Origin: Dichetophora obliterata
Lineage: Eukaryota > Arthropoda > Insecta > Diptera > Sciomyzidae
DNA: 64,000 bases
NCBI GenBank assembly: GCA_963920525.1
Contig: OY986438.1
Coordinates: 130,664,920 to 130,728,919 of the forward strand
Direction of reading: 5' to 3'
Both the position numbers and the translations under genes were made by a program. The notes below the pieces were generated by a model that saw nothing but the letters and a program-made list of their open reading frames with translations, was not told the origin of the DNA and made no database searches. Positions 1 to 10,883 of this stretch are shown piece by piece; the stretch's first letter is position 1, and each line of letters starts with the position of its first letter.

Positions 1-540
1 ATTTCAATAGTTTTTCCTCATTTTGAGGCTTAAGAAAATGAGTTATACTGAGAAAATCTATAGTTTTGAGATATCGCAATAATTTTAATGTCATAATAAC
101 AGGTTTTTAAAAACATACCTAATATCCGTACAAAATATTTCCGAAAAGAAAAGATTTTACCGTTAATTTTATTAATCAACGACTGTCCATACAAAAATGC
201 TATAGTTTTTTTTAAGAATATATTTATTTTCAGAATATATGTAAAAAATTACATTTTTGATTGCAAATTTAAAAAATTTTTTACCCAAATTTTTTTATAA
301 CCTTTTATGCAGGACTTTTTCAAAAGTCAAAAAAAAGACAGGTAAGTTTATGTCATCATAACAATTACCGTTTCAGTAAGTTATTCAAATTAAACAAAGT
401 AATTTTTAAATATTTATACCATTTTTTCATAATTAAACAAAACAAACACAATAATTTTTATATTTTAAATTTGATTTAATACAACTAAATACTTTAATTT
501 AAATATTTAAACTTTTTACATGTTCTTTGATATTTTTATC
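1..540. other. AT-rich sequence, no gene seen
   Basis: Low-complexity A/T-rich sequence with many homopolymer runs. No reading frame, RNA signature or repeat boundary is recognisable. Confidence 0.5.
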
Positions 541-568
541 GCAGGCGAAGCAGCGGGTATTTGCTAGT
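541..568 (+). mobile_element. Possible Helitron-like 3' terminus
   Basis: A short GC-rich patch (GGCGAAGCAGCGGG) is followed closely by CTAG at 564-567 and a T. Helitrons end in CTRR, usually CTAG, preceded by a GC-rich hairpin, and insert 5' of T. The hairpin here is imperfect. A similar arrangement occurs at 47041-47084. The 5' end of the putative element was not found, so this is a terminus-only call. Confidence 0.3.
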
Positions 569-1155
569 GTTTAATAAATGGAAATAAATATTTCGAAAAA
601 ATATGAATAATCTATTTTCCATTTAGTAATATGTATTAAGCCAGATCAAAATTTAGATTTCATCGGAAACCTACTCAAAAGTAAGAGGGACTCTTAACAA
701 ATATTTCGGCATAATTTTTTTTTTTTTTTTTGATTGGAGATATCCCCATGGTGCGGTTTTTGTTTGCTGGAACCCTTTTTATGGCTAAAAAATCATGTCT
801 TTTTGCAATTAGCTTTTTTTTATCAGAATGCATACCCAAGATAAGCAAAATAATAAAGATTTGAATTGTATACAAATTTTGGCTAAAAAAAGTTTTGAGA
901 ATAATTTTTTTTTAAACTGTTTTTTGACCCCAAAAAATCGATATTTTGTCATTTTTAAATACGCAGTTTTGTAAACGCCTATAAAAAAATGTATTTTTAT
1001 TGGCATTCCCATGAACCTGAACTTGTTGGAAAGGTTTATATTTTACATACATATTAATAACAACAACAACAAAAGCAGCACAATAAAATCGACACGATTT
1101 TGAACCAAACCAACAACCACAACAAACCGCACTGTAAGACGTAATTCTACGTCAA
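569..1155. other. AT-rich sequence, no gene seen
   Basis: Many T and A homopolymers. The short minus-strand frames here have no recognisable domain and read as lysine/phenylalanine-rich chance frames. Confidence 0.5.
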
Positions 1156-1159
1156 AAAC

Positions 1160-1315
1160 AAATTTTTTTTTCCGAGCTGGGTCTCGAACCCGCGTTCCTG
1201 AAAGCTTATTTTCATTCGTAATGATGCAAAATAAATTTATTAACAACGGCGGTAGACGAGTAGATAAGGTATCAGACCAGCACATGAGAGAACCTGGGTT
1301 CAAATCTGGAAATTG
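1160..1315. repeat. tRNA-like (SINE head-like) segment with two B-box matches
   Basis: On the plus strand, about 1245-1310 has a tRNA-like layout ending in a near-consensus RNA polymerase III B box (GGTTCAAATCT). On the minus strand, around 1180-1200, there is another B-box match (GGTTCGAGACC). Opposed B boxes suggest one or two diverged tRNA-derived SINE heads rather than a functional tRNA. A cloverleaf could not be drawn convincingly for either. No target duplication was identified. Confidence 0.3.
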
Positions 1316-2570
1316 TCTGTCGTTTGTGAGATTTCAAGTTGACATTTATGTTGCTTTTATTTCTAGCGTGCATTCTTAAAAAGGGCTCCTAGCAGGCCTC
1401 TTGAGAGTCGCGAGAGAGGAAGGCCTAGAAAATTTTCTCGTTTTAATCGCTAAAAAATACATATCGCCTGCTAGAATTGCTTTGAAGCTTTGCTTTTGTC
1501 TACTGGGAATTAGATTTGTGTGTGTGAGTGGGTGCGTTTGCAATTACTTGTGTGTTTGATATCTTAAACATTTAGTTACTGACACTTTGGCCAGATTTGA
1601 TGTAGATTCAAATCTGCTAACAATGCAAATACATGGCATTGAAACATACATTATTAGTTATGTAATAAATATTGTTGTACACAAATACTACATATGTTGC
1701 ACTAACATGCTTTACTTCGATAAATTGGATAAGTGTTTGCTACATGTTACATGATACGTTGTTTATGTAATGTTTTTTTTTTTTTTGCTTTGCATATAAA
1801 AAATTACATAGAATTTTCATTAAAAAAAAACAACAAAAACAAAATGCAACAGTTAATATTAGCAGCAGAGATTTAAAACAAAAGTGAAATATGTTGAAAT
1901 AAAATTCATTGTTTTAATATCAAATGCTTCAAACCAAATTTGAGGTTCAACCAAAACTGATTTCGGCTTACACAAAAAATTAAGCTATAAAATGTCGAAT
2001 TCTGTGTTCTTCGAAAAAAACCTGAAATGCCATGTTTGATTTTATTAAAATTTTGTAAATAATTTAAAAAAGTAAAATAAAAATAAGTTAAAAAAATAAA
2101 ACAAAAAAAAATGAATTTATTAAAAAATAAAATTTAAGTAGTCTTTATTTAATGGCACATTAAATAAATAATCAAAAATATTTGATCGACTTCGGTCAAG
2201 GTCACAAAAAATTGAACATCTGTTTGTGCCAAAAGCCAGCTTTTAGTAAAACATTAATTTCTAGCGAAGCAAGAACTCATTTCTATTATATGGTGTACTC
2301 TGGCAGATTCGTCGAACTCCAATTTAATATCGAAAAAAATTAGAGGCAACTGGAACAGACACAACCCCTGGTACAGTTTTAGGCTTTATCTATAATACTT
2401 ACTGCTTTGATTGTAATATGAAAAAATGGCCGATGAAAAAATAAATTCTTGCGAATTTATTTGAACAGGTGTCAAATCATATACGATTTAAACAGTGGGT
2501 TGGTCACAGCTTAAGCGCTCAAGTCTTCTGAAAAGTGGAGCATAGCATCTCCCGAAACAGTTCTGTCTAG
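1316..2570. other. AT-rich sequence, no gene seen
   Basis: Contains a short TG-rich stretch near 1515-1555 and many A/T runs. No coding or RNA feature is recognised. Confidence 0.5.
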
Positions 2571-2572
2571 TT

Positions 2573-2601
2573 TGTTGTGTGATTGACTCTGCACAGAGTT
2601 G
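2573..2601 (+). repeat. Dispersed repeat shared with 18600-18630 (inverted)
   Basis: The stretch TGTGTGATTGACTCT followed by a CAGAGTTGTT block recurs, reverse-complemented and with few differences, at about 18603-18628, where it adjoins an inverted repeat. This suggests both are parts of the same unnamed repeat family. Confidence 0.45.
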
Positions 2602-3600
2602 TTGTTGCCTTCCTCAAACTTACTCTATCTAAATATCTCACAATAAAAATCATTTACGAATTAAAAGAATTGATCACAATTAATCATCAAACATTTTTAT
2701 TTATATTTTTCTTGCACGTAAGAAAATGTTTTTTTCAGAAAAAAGATTTGTTTTTTATTTGTGAAAATTTGTAAAAAACAGTTAAACTAACATTGTTTTT
2801 ATAAAGCAATTTTTTTAAATTTTTTTAGAATTTCTGTGTACTTAAACCTCACGCAAACTTGAAATTCAAAATCATGCAAAAAGTACACTATAGCCACTTA
2901 AATATGTAATAAAAATAGTTAATTTATTTTTTTTTCAGGTAAAAAATAACAATTAAAATTGCATGGATTTAAAAAAATCAAAATATTTCATAAAAGTAAA
3001 CATCTTTGAATAGAAACAAGAACTATACAAAGAACAAAAACATAAAAATTATCATAAAAAACTATCGCAATTATCACAGTTATCGCATTTAATGGTTCAA
3101 CCTTGACTTATCGCCCTATTGGCATAAACTTTAAAATTGTGTTTGAAGTTTTAAATAAAAAGGATTCCCGATTGGGTTTTAACAATTTTTTTGTACTTGT
3201 ACAGTAATTACGTACAGTAAGTCCACAGATATTAAAGGAACATATTTGAATGAAATCAATCATGGAATAGTTTGGATAACAATTATCTACTTTTATATAT
3301 AAGTCCATAATGTTTGTAATTTGCCTCATTTCCTGGAAGCCATCGTTTATTTATGAACATAGTTTAATTTGAAATTTTTCGGCCGATGTCATCCTTAGTA
3401 TCCTTGATATTTTTAACGGCATTATCTATTAAATAGTTTGTATTCTTTAATGCAAAGTTTTCTTCTAATTTTGTTTAAGTTTCATATAAAAATTCATAGT
3501 TCCTATGAACAAATACTAATAGACGTTTGAAAGATGGTAAGTCTAACAGTTCTTTAACGTTTTTCATTTATGCGGATTTAGCACCGTTAACCCCCAGATT
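2602..3600. other. AT-rich sequence, no gene seen
   Basis: No coding potential, RNA or repeat boundary is recognised. The short frames present lack any domain. Confidence 0.5.
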
Positions 3601-3622
3601 CAGTATGAGGTCTAGCCAGACC
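3601..3622 (+). repeat. Extra copy of the CAGTATGAG palindromic terminus
   Basis: CAGTATGAG followed by a near-palindrome (GGTCTAGCCAGACC) matches the ends of the element at 3792-6485 and lies 191 bases upstream of its left end. It may be a solo or nested terminus of the same family. Confidence 0.45.
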
Positions 3623-4003
3623 TTTTGACTTTTTGAATGTATGCAACTTTTTTTTTTAAGACAGTGAAGAGCGGAATAGTTGCACAACTTTGTCAGGCTC
3701 GACTAGAAGAATACAATGAAATAACGAAAAATCTAGAATAATTGTTTTAGTATTGCTAAATTTTTCTTTTTATGTCGTTTCATGATTGCGACAGTATGAG
3801 ATCTGGCCAGACCTAATATAAAATGTATGGAATTTGTATAGCCTAGTGTGCGCAAACTAAATTTGAGTTTTAAGAGTGTGTTTGTCCAGTCATGATACGG
3901 GATTAAAACTTATTTGTACAACGTCGGATGAACGGTTCTCGAGATATTGCAAAAATAGTGGATCCTCTTTTACCCATACGATTTCTCTTATAAAATCGCT
4001 ATA

Positions 4004-4470
4004 GCTCTGAATTATAGGTTGCACAGCTTCGGAATTCGGTATTCGACTGCAATTTATTAGTTCCGTATGACTGATAATATTTTATGGGTGTTGCACATGG
4101 GGGCATGGCACCTCCAACACAACCCATATTTACGATATCGAATAGCATTGGAACTATAGGTTACACAGCCTCAGAGCTCGGTATTCGATCGAAATTTACA
4201 CGTACCGTTTCACTGAAACATTTTATGGGCGTAAGACACAAGGGCGTGACACGTTCCATAAAAGCCGAATTTGCGATATTTAATAGCCTAGGAGTTATAG
4301 GCCGCACAGCCTCGGAATTCAGTATTCGAACTTAATTTGAGGTTACACAGCCTCAGAGCTCAGCATTCGACCCAAATTTACAAGTACCGTTTCACTGAAA
4401 ATTTTATGGACGTTGGACACAAAGGCGTGGCACGTTCCATAAAAGCCGAATTTGCGATATTTAATAGCCT
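4004..4470 (+). repeat. ~141-bp degenerate tandem repeats
   Basis: The block CACAGCYTCRGARYTCRG plus flanking sequence begins at about 4022, 4164 and 4305 (periods 142 and 141). A truncated copy starts near 4346. Units carry 'TTTATGGGYGT' and 'GGGYRTGRCAC' segments. The array resumes at 6287 on the far side of the inserted element. Similar 'ggcgtggcacctcc' units occur at 63690-63750. Confidence 0.7.
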
Positions 4471-4909
4471 ACACGGAGGAAAATCTCGGCTTTTAGTTTG
4501 TTTGGCGGTAAACATATTATAATTGTAGATTGCGTTGCAAGAAAAATTTTGCTTAAAATTAGAAAGAATTTGCTTGGGCTCAAATAAAGTATATTTGTGA
4601 CACTAACATTGAGAGAGAACTGAGAGCAAAAGTTTATGAATAATATAAAATGTTTAGGGATAAATAAATTTTTTTAATATGGTTTATTTATGGGTAAGCA
4701 TAATTTATTTATAAATAAAAACAAAATGTTTGAACATGTTGTTACGAATAACTTTTACTTAGACCCCAATATATTTAGTTTGGAAACAAAAGAGAGAGCA
4801 ACTCGCGAAAAAATGAAACTGCAACGAATATTTATTTGCATCTAAGCACTTATTGTTTAAATTGTTTTAAACAGACGAGTGAAAAGAGAGAAAGAGAGAC
4901 TTATTTTAT

Positions 4910-5631
4910 ATTCTAAGCAGTATTGCAGAAGCTTTCAGCAGCAAACAATTTTCTGTGGTAAGTAAAAAATGTATTAAGATTTTATTAAAACTTGAAATAT
5001 TAAAAATATATTTAGTTTATTTAAGCGTTATTGCTTAGTTGGTTCTTAAAGTATAACTTTCTGAATAATTCTACAACTATTCAAATTTTTCCCCACCTTA
5101 GCTTCCAGCGAATTTAATATCCAGCTTCCAGGCGTCAACAGTAACAGGCTCTATACAGTCATTGGAGTTTCCTGATACAGGATTCCAAAGCTTTGATACT
5201 GAGTTAGATTTAACTAATACAACCGAATCTTTCAATGTTGCAGTCCAAATACTCTACCCATTACCTGATGCTAACTCAGTTCAAAATCTTCCGTCTGTTA
5301 AAAAAATTATAAAATTAGGAAAGCCACTACAAAATAAGGAGCGCATCACAATTGCAAAAGCCGTTATAGATGAGTGTCTTGCGGTTTACCCTAATAGATT
5401 GTAAGTAATCCGAAACAATATATTATCTGAATAAACATTTTAATTCTTTTTTAGGCTTCGCAGAGAGGATTTCCAGACATAATCAAAAATTATTGTTGAG
5501 GTCTTTGAACACGAAGTAGAGTCGGCGTACTTCATTCCATCAATTAAGTGCACACCAGCGCGCGGAAAGTTGTGGAGTGCGTACAATAACAAGAGGACCG
5601 CATTAACTATTGAGGGTGTAATTAATAGGCA
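4910..5631 (+). pseudogene. Gene fragment with two short introns, family unnamed
   Basis: Three exon-like blocks are separated by canonical signals. The first block ends at 4957 before GTAAGTAA; an intron runs 4958-5101 and ends in a pyrimidine tract plus TTAG. Exon 5102-5400 is open throughout (about 99 codons). An intron at 5401-5454 runs GTAAGT...TTTTTTAG. Exon 5455 to about 5631 continues in the same frame but has one TAA stop nine codons in. The product would be about 175 residues: a serine/threonine-rich start, then a helical-looking part around IAKAVIDECLAVYPNRL and a tail containing ARGKLWSAYNNKRTAL. This layout resembles an uncharacterised multi-copy insect family, recalled rather than checked. 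It lies wholly inside the TIR element, so it is either a captured host gene or element cargo. Confidence 0.5.
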
Positions 5632-5632
5632 C

Positions 5633-5992
5633 GTAATACATATTTATTTACATGTGAATAAAAAATGCTTTAGGCCTGAATAATGAAATATTAATATTTT
5701 TTGAAAATATATTGTTTTGGATGTAAAAAAATTTCATTTGAATGTAAGTAACTTTTTTTAAAGGTAAGTATATACTGTTTTGGAAAACAGGCTAATGCAA
5801 GTAAAATATGTTCCCTCTCAAACAAATCATATTTGTGTCAAAAATAAATTTGTTTAAACGTAAGTAATCTTTGTTAAGGTGCAAATAAAAACATTTTCAG
5901 AGAACACTTGGACGCAAATAAAATTAGTTTGCACGTGATACACTTTTGTTCACATGTGAATTAAAAATGCTTTAGGCCTGAATAATGAAATG
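5633..5992 (+). repeat. Internal direct repeat, about 300 bp apart
   Basis: A ~60-bp segment containing AATGCTTTAGGCCTGAATAA occurs at 5633-5690 and again at 5933-5992 with few differences. It adjoins the end of the gene fragment and may mark an internal duplication of the element. Confidence 0.6.
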
Positions 5993-6286
5993 TTTAGAAA
6001 ACAGTTCGTTGCAAAAGAAATTTGTTTAGTCCAAGAATATCATATTTGGTTGCAAATAAAGCAATACTTGGAAAAAGAACTTCATGCAAATATCAATTGT
6101 TTATTCTCAAGCATTAAATGCTTGCAAATTGGGATTTATGAAGAGAGAGTTTGCATAAAATATCTGCAAAAAGAGAGTGAGTGTGAGAGTTTTTTGCAGA
6201 CCACAATGTGCTCTCAAATAGTGCTAAACAATAAATTATTGGAAGCAGAATTTGTTTGGGGAGCTCTTATAATTTTCCTGCGTGTA

Positions 6287-6412
6287 GGAGTTATAGGCCG
6301 CACAGCCTCGGAATTCAGTATTAGAACTTAAAAAACACAAACAGTTTCACTGATAACAGTGCATGGTGCTGGACAAGGGGGGGTGGCATAAACGCCCCGA
6401 GTTTCAGCTAGT
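6287..6412 (+). repeat. Resumed 141-bp repeat and element tail
   Basis: Continues the host array after the inserted element ('ggagttataggccgcacagcctcgg' matches the unit near 4290). It ends in an AGCTAGTTATA block. The same block terminates the related repeat at 63771-63781. Confidence 0.55.
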
Positions 6413-6454
6413 TATAAATAAACATAATAGATACAAAAACACCTGTACATACAT

Positions 6455-6815
6455 TTTATATAAGGTCTGGCCAGACCTCATACTGCAACTTACCACCTCC
6501 GAAAGGTTCCTGAGTCGAAAGGTTAACCTCTTTGACAACTTTACCGAATGCCTCAAAATATTGTACATAAGATTTGATTGCAGCAAGCCATGCTCCCCAT
6601 CTTTTTTTAATTGACTCTGGAGGAAGTAGCTTTCCTGAAATTTTTAATTGAAAAATAATACGCGCGAAGGCGATTTTTAGAATATCTCTTGCCATTTACA
6701 AGTAGAGAGTTAAGTTCCTTGAAATTAATTTTAATTTCTTCTGCTACCTGGTGCATAGCATGATGATGGCTAAGCTGGCATCGGTTAAAAAATAAGAACT
6801 TTAGATTTGTCGAAA
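6455..6815 (-). pseudogene. hAT-like transposase remnant
   Basis: Two overlapping minus-strand frames together read like the middle of a hAT-type transposase. One frame (about 6815-6607) has a histidine-rich HHHAMHQVAEEIK stretch and a lysine/arginine region. A second frame (about 6640-6490) has PPESIKKRWGAWLAAIKSY, which resembles the 'PP...TRWGTWLEA' segment I associate with hAT-like proteins. At least one frameshift separates them, and neither end of the protein is present. The assignment is from remembered family character only. Confidence 0.4.
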
Positions 6816-7063
6816 CCGTCACCTATCACGGCAGAGGAGTCGTTAAACGTACAAGCTATTTATTGTAGCATGTATTGGTTTATGCAAATCTACAACTTAA
6901 GCAAAAATGTTTTTAGATTCTTTTTCTTTATCATACAGAATCTCCATGATCTCATTTGCCACATATCGGCCTCGAACGACTGTGGTATTATCTATGGAAT
7001 TCCATAGGAAATGGTTTTTTATACCGCATTTGATTTCATTCATTCCCAAACGTTGACTTAATG

Positions 7064-7742
7064 TAGGGCTGCCATACGTCCCAGTTTTCCCGGACATTTT
7101 CCGGTTTTGAGAACGGTGTTCCTTTGTCCCGGTGCACAGTAAAAAATGTCCCGGTTAAAAACATTGAAGAAAAAATTCAAAGTAGATATATCAATAAAAA
7201 CTGAAAAAATTTTTTGCAAATGCGTGCAAGTGAATGAAAATGGAATTATTTTTTTTTCAAAATTCTGAATTCCAAGAGCGATAATAAATTTGTGTTAAAA
7301 ATAGTACAATTTTTATTCGCTATTCCAGGGCACAAGGGAAATGGAGCGAGTATTTTCACTGGTCTTCTCGCAATTTAGTAAGGAAAGAAATTATCTTAAC
7401 ATAAACACTTTGAAGAGCATTATGCAATGCAATTTTCATTATTCTATGACGGGAACAGAATTTTATAAAAATATTAAAAGCATGTTCTCGATGAATCAAA
7501 AAGGTCTGCAAAATATGATCGGGCCAAACCTTTATTTTGAATAAGTCCAAGCAATTTTTTTTTACCTCATTGCCTGAAGTGATGTTTCCTTTTTTTATAA
7601 GACTGTGTACCTGTGAGTTATTTTGATTTATGTTTTAAACGGCAATTTATAATATTAAAATTGCGTATTTGTGTTTCTGTGGAATATAAATAAAATGTGC
7701 AAAGCTGTCCCGGTCAAGTGCTGTAGATTTATGGCAGCCCTA
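7064..7742 (+). mobile_element. hAT-like deletion derivative
   Basis: Termini TAGGGCTGCCATA (7064) and TATGGCAGCCCTA (7742) are perfect 13-base inverted repeats. Their TAGGG start is typical of hAT elements. Subterminal 'tcccggt' blocks occur near both ends. The interior keeps only a C-terminal transposase piece, so the element is an internally deleted, non-autonomous copy. The 8-bp flanks do not match well, which argues for age or rearrangement. Confidence 0.7.
7329..7544 (+). pseudogene. hAT transposase C-terminal fragment
   Basis: An open frame of about 67 residues begins within the element and contains MERVFSLVFSQFSKERNYLN followed by INTLKSIMQ. This pattern (ER-F-S ... ERN-L ... LK-I) is that of the hAT C-terminal dimerisation domain. 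The catalytic core is missing. It lies between the element's inverted repeats and in the expected orientation, which supports the hAT call. Confidence 0.6.
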
Positions 7743-7744
7743 TT

Positions 7745-8540
7745 GTATTGTGAAGGTTATCTTTATACCTAAGGCAGGCAAAAGCTCGTAAACCCAAAAT
7801 ATCGTCGACCAATTAGTCTCTCATCTTTTCTTCTAAAAATCCTTAATATTCACTTGAGATTTAAAATAGAAGAAAAGCCACTGTCAATAGCACAACATGC
7901 TTACACCAAAGGCAATTCCGTGGAAACAGCTCTCCACTCCATACTTTCTATCATTGAAAAATTCTTCCATCAGAAGGAATATACGATGATAGCTTTTATT
8001 GATATAGAAGGGCCTTTAATAACGTTGAAGCAAGAGTTATCACAAATGCGCTAATGGAGCTTGGGGTTGATGCCGCGCTGATAGCACTGATAAATCAAAT
8101 TCTGGTAGGCAGGATTATTAGTGCAAATTTTGTTGAGACATCTACGCTAACAACTGTACCAAGGGGTTATTTAGCCTCCACTCTGGTAAATGAACTGTTA
8201 GTAAAGCTGGAAATAGAGTGGTGCAGAGTGATAGCTTATGCCGATGACTTTGCTATTGTTACCTCTGGAAAATACATATCTACTTTACGAGATATTATGC
8301 AAAATTGCCTTAATACTCTAGTCAACTGGGCTATCAGCTGTGGGCTCAGCGTTAACCCAAACAAAACTTATTTAGTGCTTTTCACTAGAAAACACAATTT
8401 ACCTCTAATTACTCCTTTTAAACTGAGAAACACAAGACTTAGCTTCAAGAACAAGCAAAATACCTGGGCCTTATACTGGAAAGGAAACTAAAATGAAAGC
8501 CCAATCAGCTCGAGAGAGACAAAAAAGCAAATATTGCCCT
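7745..8540 (+). pseudogene. LINE reverse transcriptase fragment (R1/LOA-like)
   Basis: A set of adjoining plus-strand frames encodes the middle of a non-LTR retrotransposon reverse transcriptase. It has a VIFIPKAGK start with YRRPISLSSFLLK (motif 2 region), AQHAYTKGNSVETALH, a damaged AFIDIEG (motif A region), and an intact AYADDFAIVTSGK (motif C) at about 8236-8275. After it comes SCGLSVNPNKT. Stops and frameshifts occur near 7788, 8010 and 8170, and motif B is largely lost. Endonuclease and ORF1 are absent. The sequence character suggests the R1/LOA branch; this is inferred from memory. Confidence 0.65.
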
Positions 8541-8580
8541 GTACTCATGCAAGAAGGCGGTAGGTAGCAAATGGGGTTAA

Positions 8581-8801
8581 CAACCAAGTGAACACTGATT
8601 TCAATAATTTCGTAGCGCCATTCGTAGATTTATTAAGAACTTTTTTACGAACTGTTTTGGTTGTCGCAGAAAATTCTAAAATAAAATTCAGATGGAATAA
8701 CCACAATTACGCTACGATATAGCGCTATCGAATGAACTCAGTGATGCCTTTTTCGTAATTTCTACGATAATCGAATAAATACGGACTCAGTGATAGGGCT
8801 G
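8581..8801. mobile_element. Degraded MITE related to 11736-12046
   Basis: The right end (ACTCAGTGATAGGGCTG, ending 8801) and the internal blocks 'gcgccattcgtagattta' and 'atgaactcagtgatgcc' match the MITE at 11736-12046. The left terminus has been lost or has diverged. Confidence 0.6.
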
Positions 8802-9380
8802 ATTAAATTTTTTAATTTAGAACTTCAAACAACTATTGAAATCAGTCGATGCGTTAAAAAGGTACGTCAAATAATAAAAAACCGATTTTCACTAATAACT
8901 TTAAAACTCAAGCTTTAAGCAAAATAAACGCCAAATCTGAAATGTGTTTCCAAAATTAATTTAGAATTGATCACTGTAAGTCTTGCAACTTTAGCAAAGT
9001 CCCATTTTGCTCCTCCGTGTTGTTCTTGTATTCTGTTTTTATTGCCAATTAAGTTTTAATTTGCGAACAAAGCAAGCGAAGGCGAATTCCTTAACTTAAG
9101 GCTATATAAAACACATCAAAGTGCATGCTATGCCATTCTCCAAGCTATACCGGTGAAGAGTGATGTTAAATTTAACTGCTTAACTAGTACAAACATATTT
9201 TTTTTTATGATAAATTCTTAAAACTGTTGAACTTTTAGGCATGTTTTTGAACTAGGTACAAGCAATAGTAACATATTTCGGTATTGGCTTTTAAATAGAC
9301 AAATAATTTGTGCTTAAATTACTAATTAAATAAACACTTTAGGGTATACAAATTTTTAGGACTGAGGCATAAGATTATGT
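8802..9380. other. Unassigned AT-rich sequence
   Basis: No gene or repeat boundary is recognised. A TATATAAAA-like stretch near 9105 has no reading frame behind it that I can support. Confidence 0.4.
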
Positions 9381-9383
9381 CTG

Positions 9384-9716
9384 TATATAAAAGGGTATTT
9401 GGAAAATGATTGAAATTCATTACAAAATATTAATATGAGAATATTTTGCTTACATAATATTTTGTATTTCATACTCTCCTTAAGTAAGTGTTCCTTAAAG
9501 TGTTTCTGGGATATGAAATTTATCCTTTATCTTATTATGTTGTATGGTAAGTGCTGTATTTTCTTGGTTATATATTATTATTATCTTATTTTCTGACAAA
9601 ATATTTGTGTTTAAGCTAAAGCATATTTTATAGCTTTCTTACAAGTGGACTTTCGACTCGACACCAACTTACTCTGTCTCCTCTCATGCTTTCTTGACTT
9701 TTTCTCTAAACATTAA
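9384..9716 (+). CDS. Very tentative tiny two-exon gene (38 residues)
   Basis: A TATA-box match (TATATAAAAG, 9384-9393) precedes a short frame. Exon 1 is 9513-9546, beginning MKFILYLIMLY, and is cut by a strong donor (GTAAGTG at 9547). Intron 9547-9633 is 87 bases and ends in TTTTATAG. Exon 2, 9634-9716, keeps the frame to a TAA stop. The 38-residue product starts like a secretory signal peptide and contains two cysteines. The layout resembles small secreted fly peptides whose signal sequence is split by an intron. No homologue is recognised, and such a short model could arise by chance. Confidence 0.15.
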
Positions 9717-10879
9717 AAAGGTTGCACTTTTGGCTGACATAAAAAGTTACTTTCATGACAGCCATTAACACTGCACTAAAATAAACGAAGTAGTTCGAGG
9801 CATAAAGAAATAAAAAAAAATTAAAACTATACTTGGCAAAAAAAAAATTTCAATCCACGCCTCAATACATAAAAAAAAAAAGAATTTGTAAGAAGAACCG
9901 CAGGAAGTAGGTTCGTTCGTCGGCAGACACATTAAAAAGTGTTGCCAGTGCAAAATGACTACTCAGGGAGACTAACACAAACACACTCACTGTAAGGAAC
10001 TTAACCTAAATAAAGAAAGCTATTTTAATGACCATTCATTAATAACTCCCACTGGGCTATGGAAAACGGGTCAGAAGGTCATACTATTTGGCACTCTTCA
10101 ACAGATGTTTAAATGTTTGCACAGTTTCTTGACTGCAGTCATTAATGCAGGATACGATTCACACGATTGCTTAAAAAAGGAAAATAATAAGGGAAAAACT
10201 ACTGCTTGAAGTGCGTTCAATTTTCAGAGCTCAAAATTATTCAAAATGAAAAAAAAAAAAATTCGGCCATAACGAAATCTGATGGTGAATATAAGATTTG
10301 CTTAACTGGAAAGGCTGTAACTTTAGTGATAGATAGTAAAAAGAATATCGATTCAGATTAGAATTCTGGCATGATGGAGAAAAAGTATTAAAAAGAACCT
10401 AAAAAATATGAAAAAAAAACTATTGGCACACATTTTGTTCACGTTTGGTTGCATATAAAATTTAAGTAGCGTATAATAAGGGTAAGAAAGGTCTGGTTAG
10501 TAGGAAGATTTTAAAGTTTTTAACAAAATTATTTAAGACTTTCATGCTTCATGTATCTTCATAATGGTCTTTTTTTCTTGTCAGTTTTTTCGACTTCATG
10601 ATATTATTGAAAAAGAACTGGATCTAAAGAACAAAACTTAAAATTAGAACTAAGGCCTGTTTCTAAAAAATTACAAGTTACAATTAAAAAAAGTTATGAC
10701 AATAGTTTTATTCCTAACGCCAACAAGAATTACACTGGTTCAGAGCCGTTTTGCGCACCATATCTCACTATGATTTTTGGACTTGAATTCATGGACTTTT
10801 ACCCACTAAACACGAAATCACTTTTCTACCGTGCAAGCACAAAATATAGTTAACGCCATTTCTAGGATTTGCACCTTAT
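9717..10879. other. Unassigned AT-rich sequence
   Basis: Long A runs (9810-9885, 10245-10265) and no recognisable coding, RNA or repeat feature. Confidence 0.45.
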
Positions 10880-10883
10880 AGCT

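Larger units (their letters stand above)
4472..6284. mobile_element. TA-flanked TIR element carrying spliced-gene exons
   Basis: The 13-base termini CACGGAGGAAAAT (4472) and ATTTTCCTGCGTG (6284) are inverted repeats with one mismatch. They are flanked on both sides by TA (4470-4471, 6285-6286). The interrupted host repeat reads straight through if the insert is removed, because the neighbouring 141-bp unit has the uninterrupted 'gcctaggag'. A TA duplication suggests a Tc1/mariner-like (IS630) mobiliser, but no transposase is present. Inside lie a gene fragment with intron signals (4910-5631), a ~60-bp direct repeat (5633-5690 and 5933-5992), and a 3' third rich in TGCAAA/CAAATAAA motifs. Confidence 0.7.
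3792..6485. mobile_element. Composite TIR element with palindromic ends
   Basis: The left end (3792) and the reverse complement of the right end (6485) match for about 36 bases with few differences: CAGTATGAG, then the perfect 14-base palindrome GGTCTGGCCAGACC (one substitution on the left), then an ATATAAAATGTATG block. The body consists of ~141-bp repeats (4004-4470 and 6287-6412) and is interrupted by a separate TA-flanked element at 4472-6284. No transposase of its own is visible, so it would be non-autonomous. I found no convincing target-site duplication, so superfamily assignment is open. Its right end abuts a minus-strand hAT-like transposase remnant. Confidence 0.5.
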
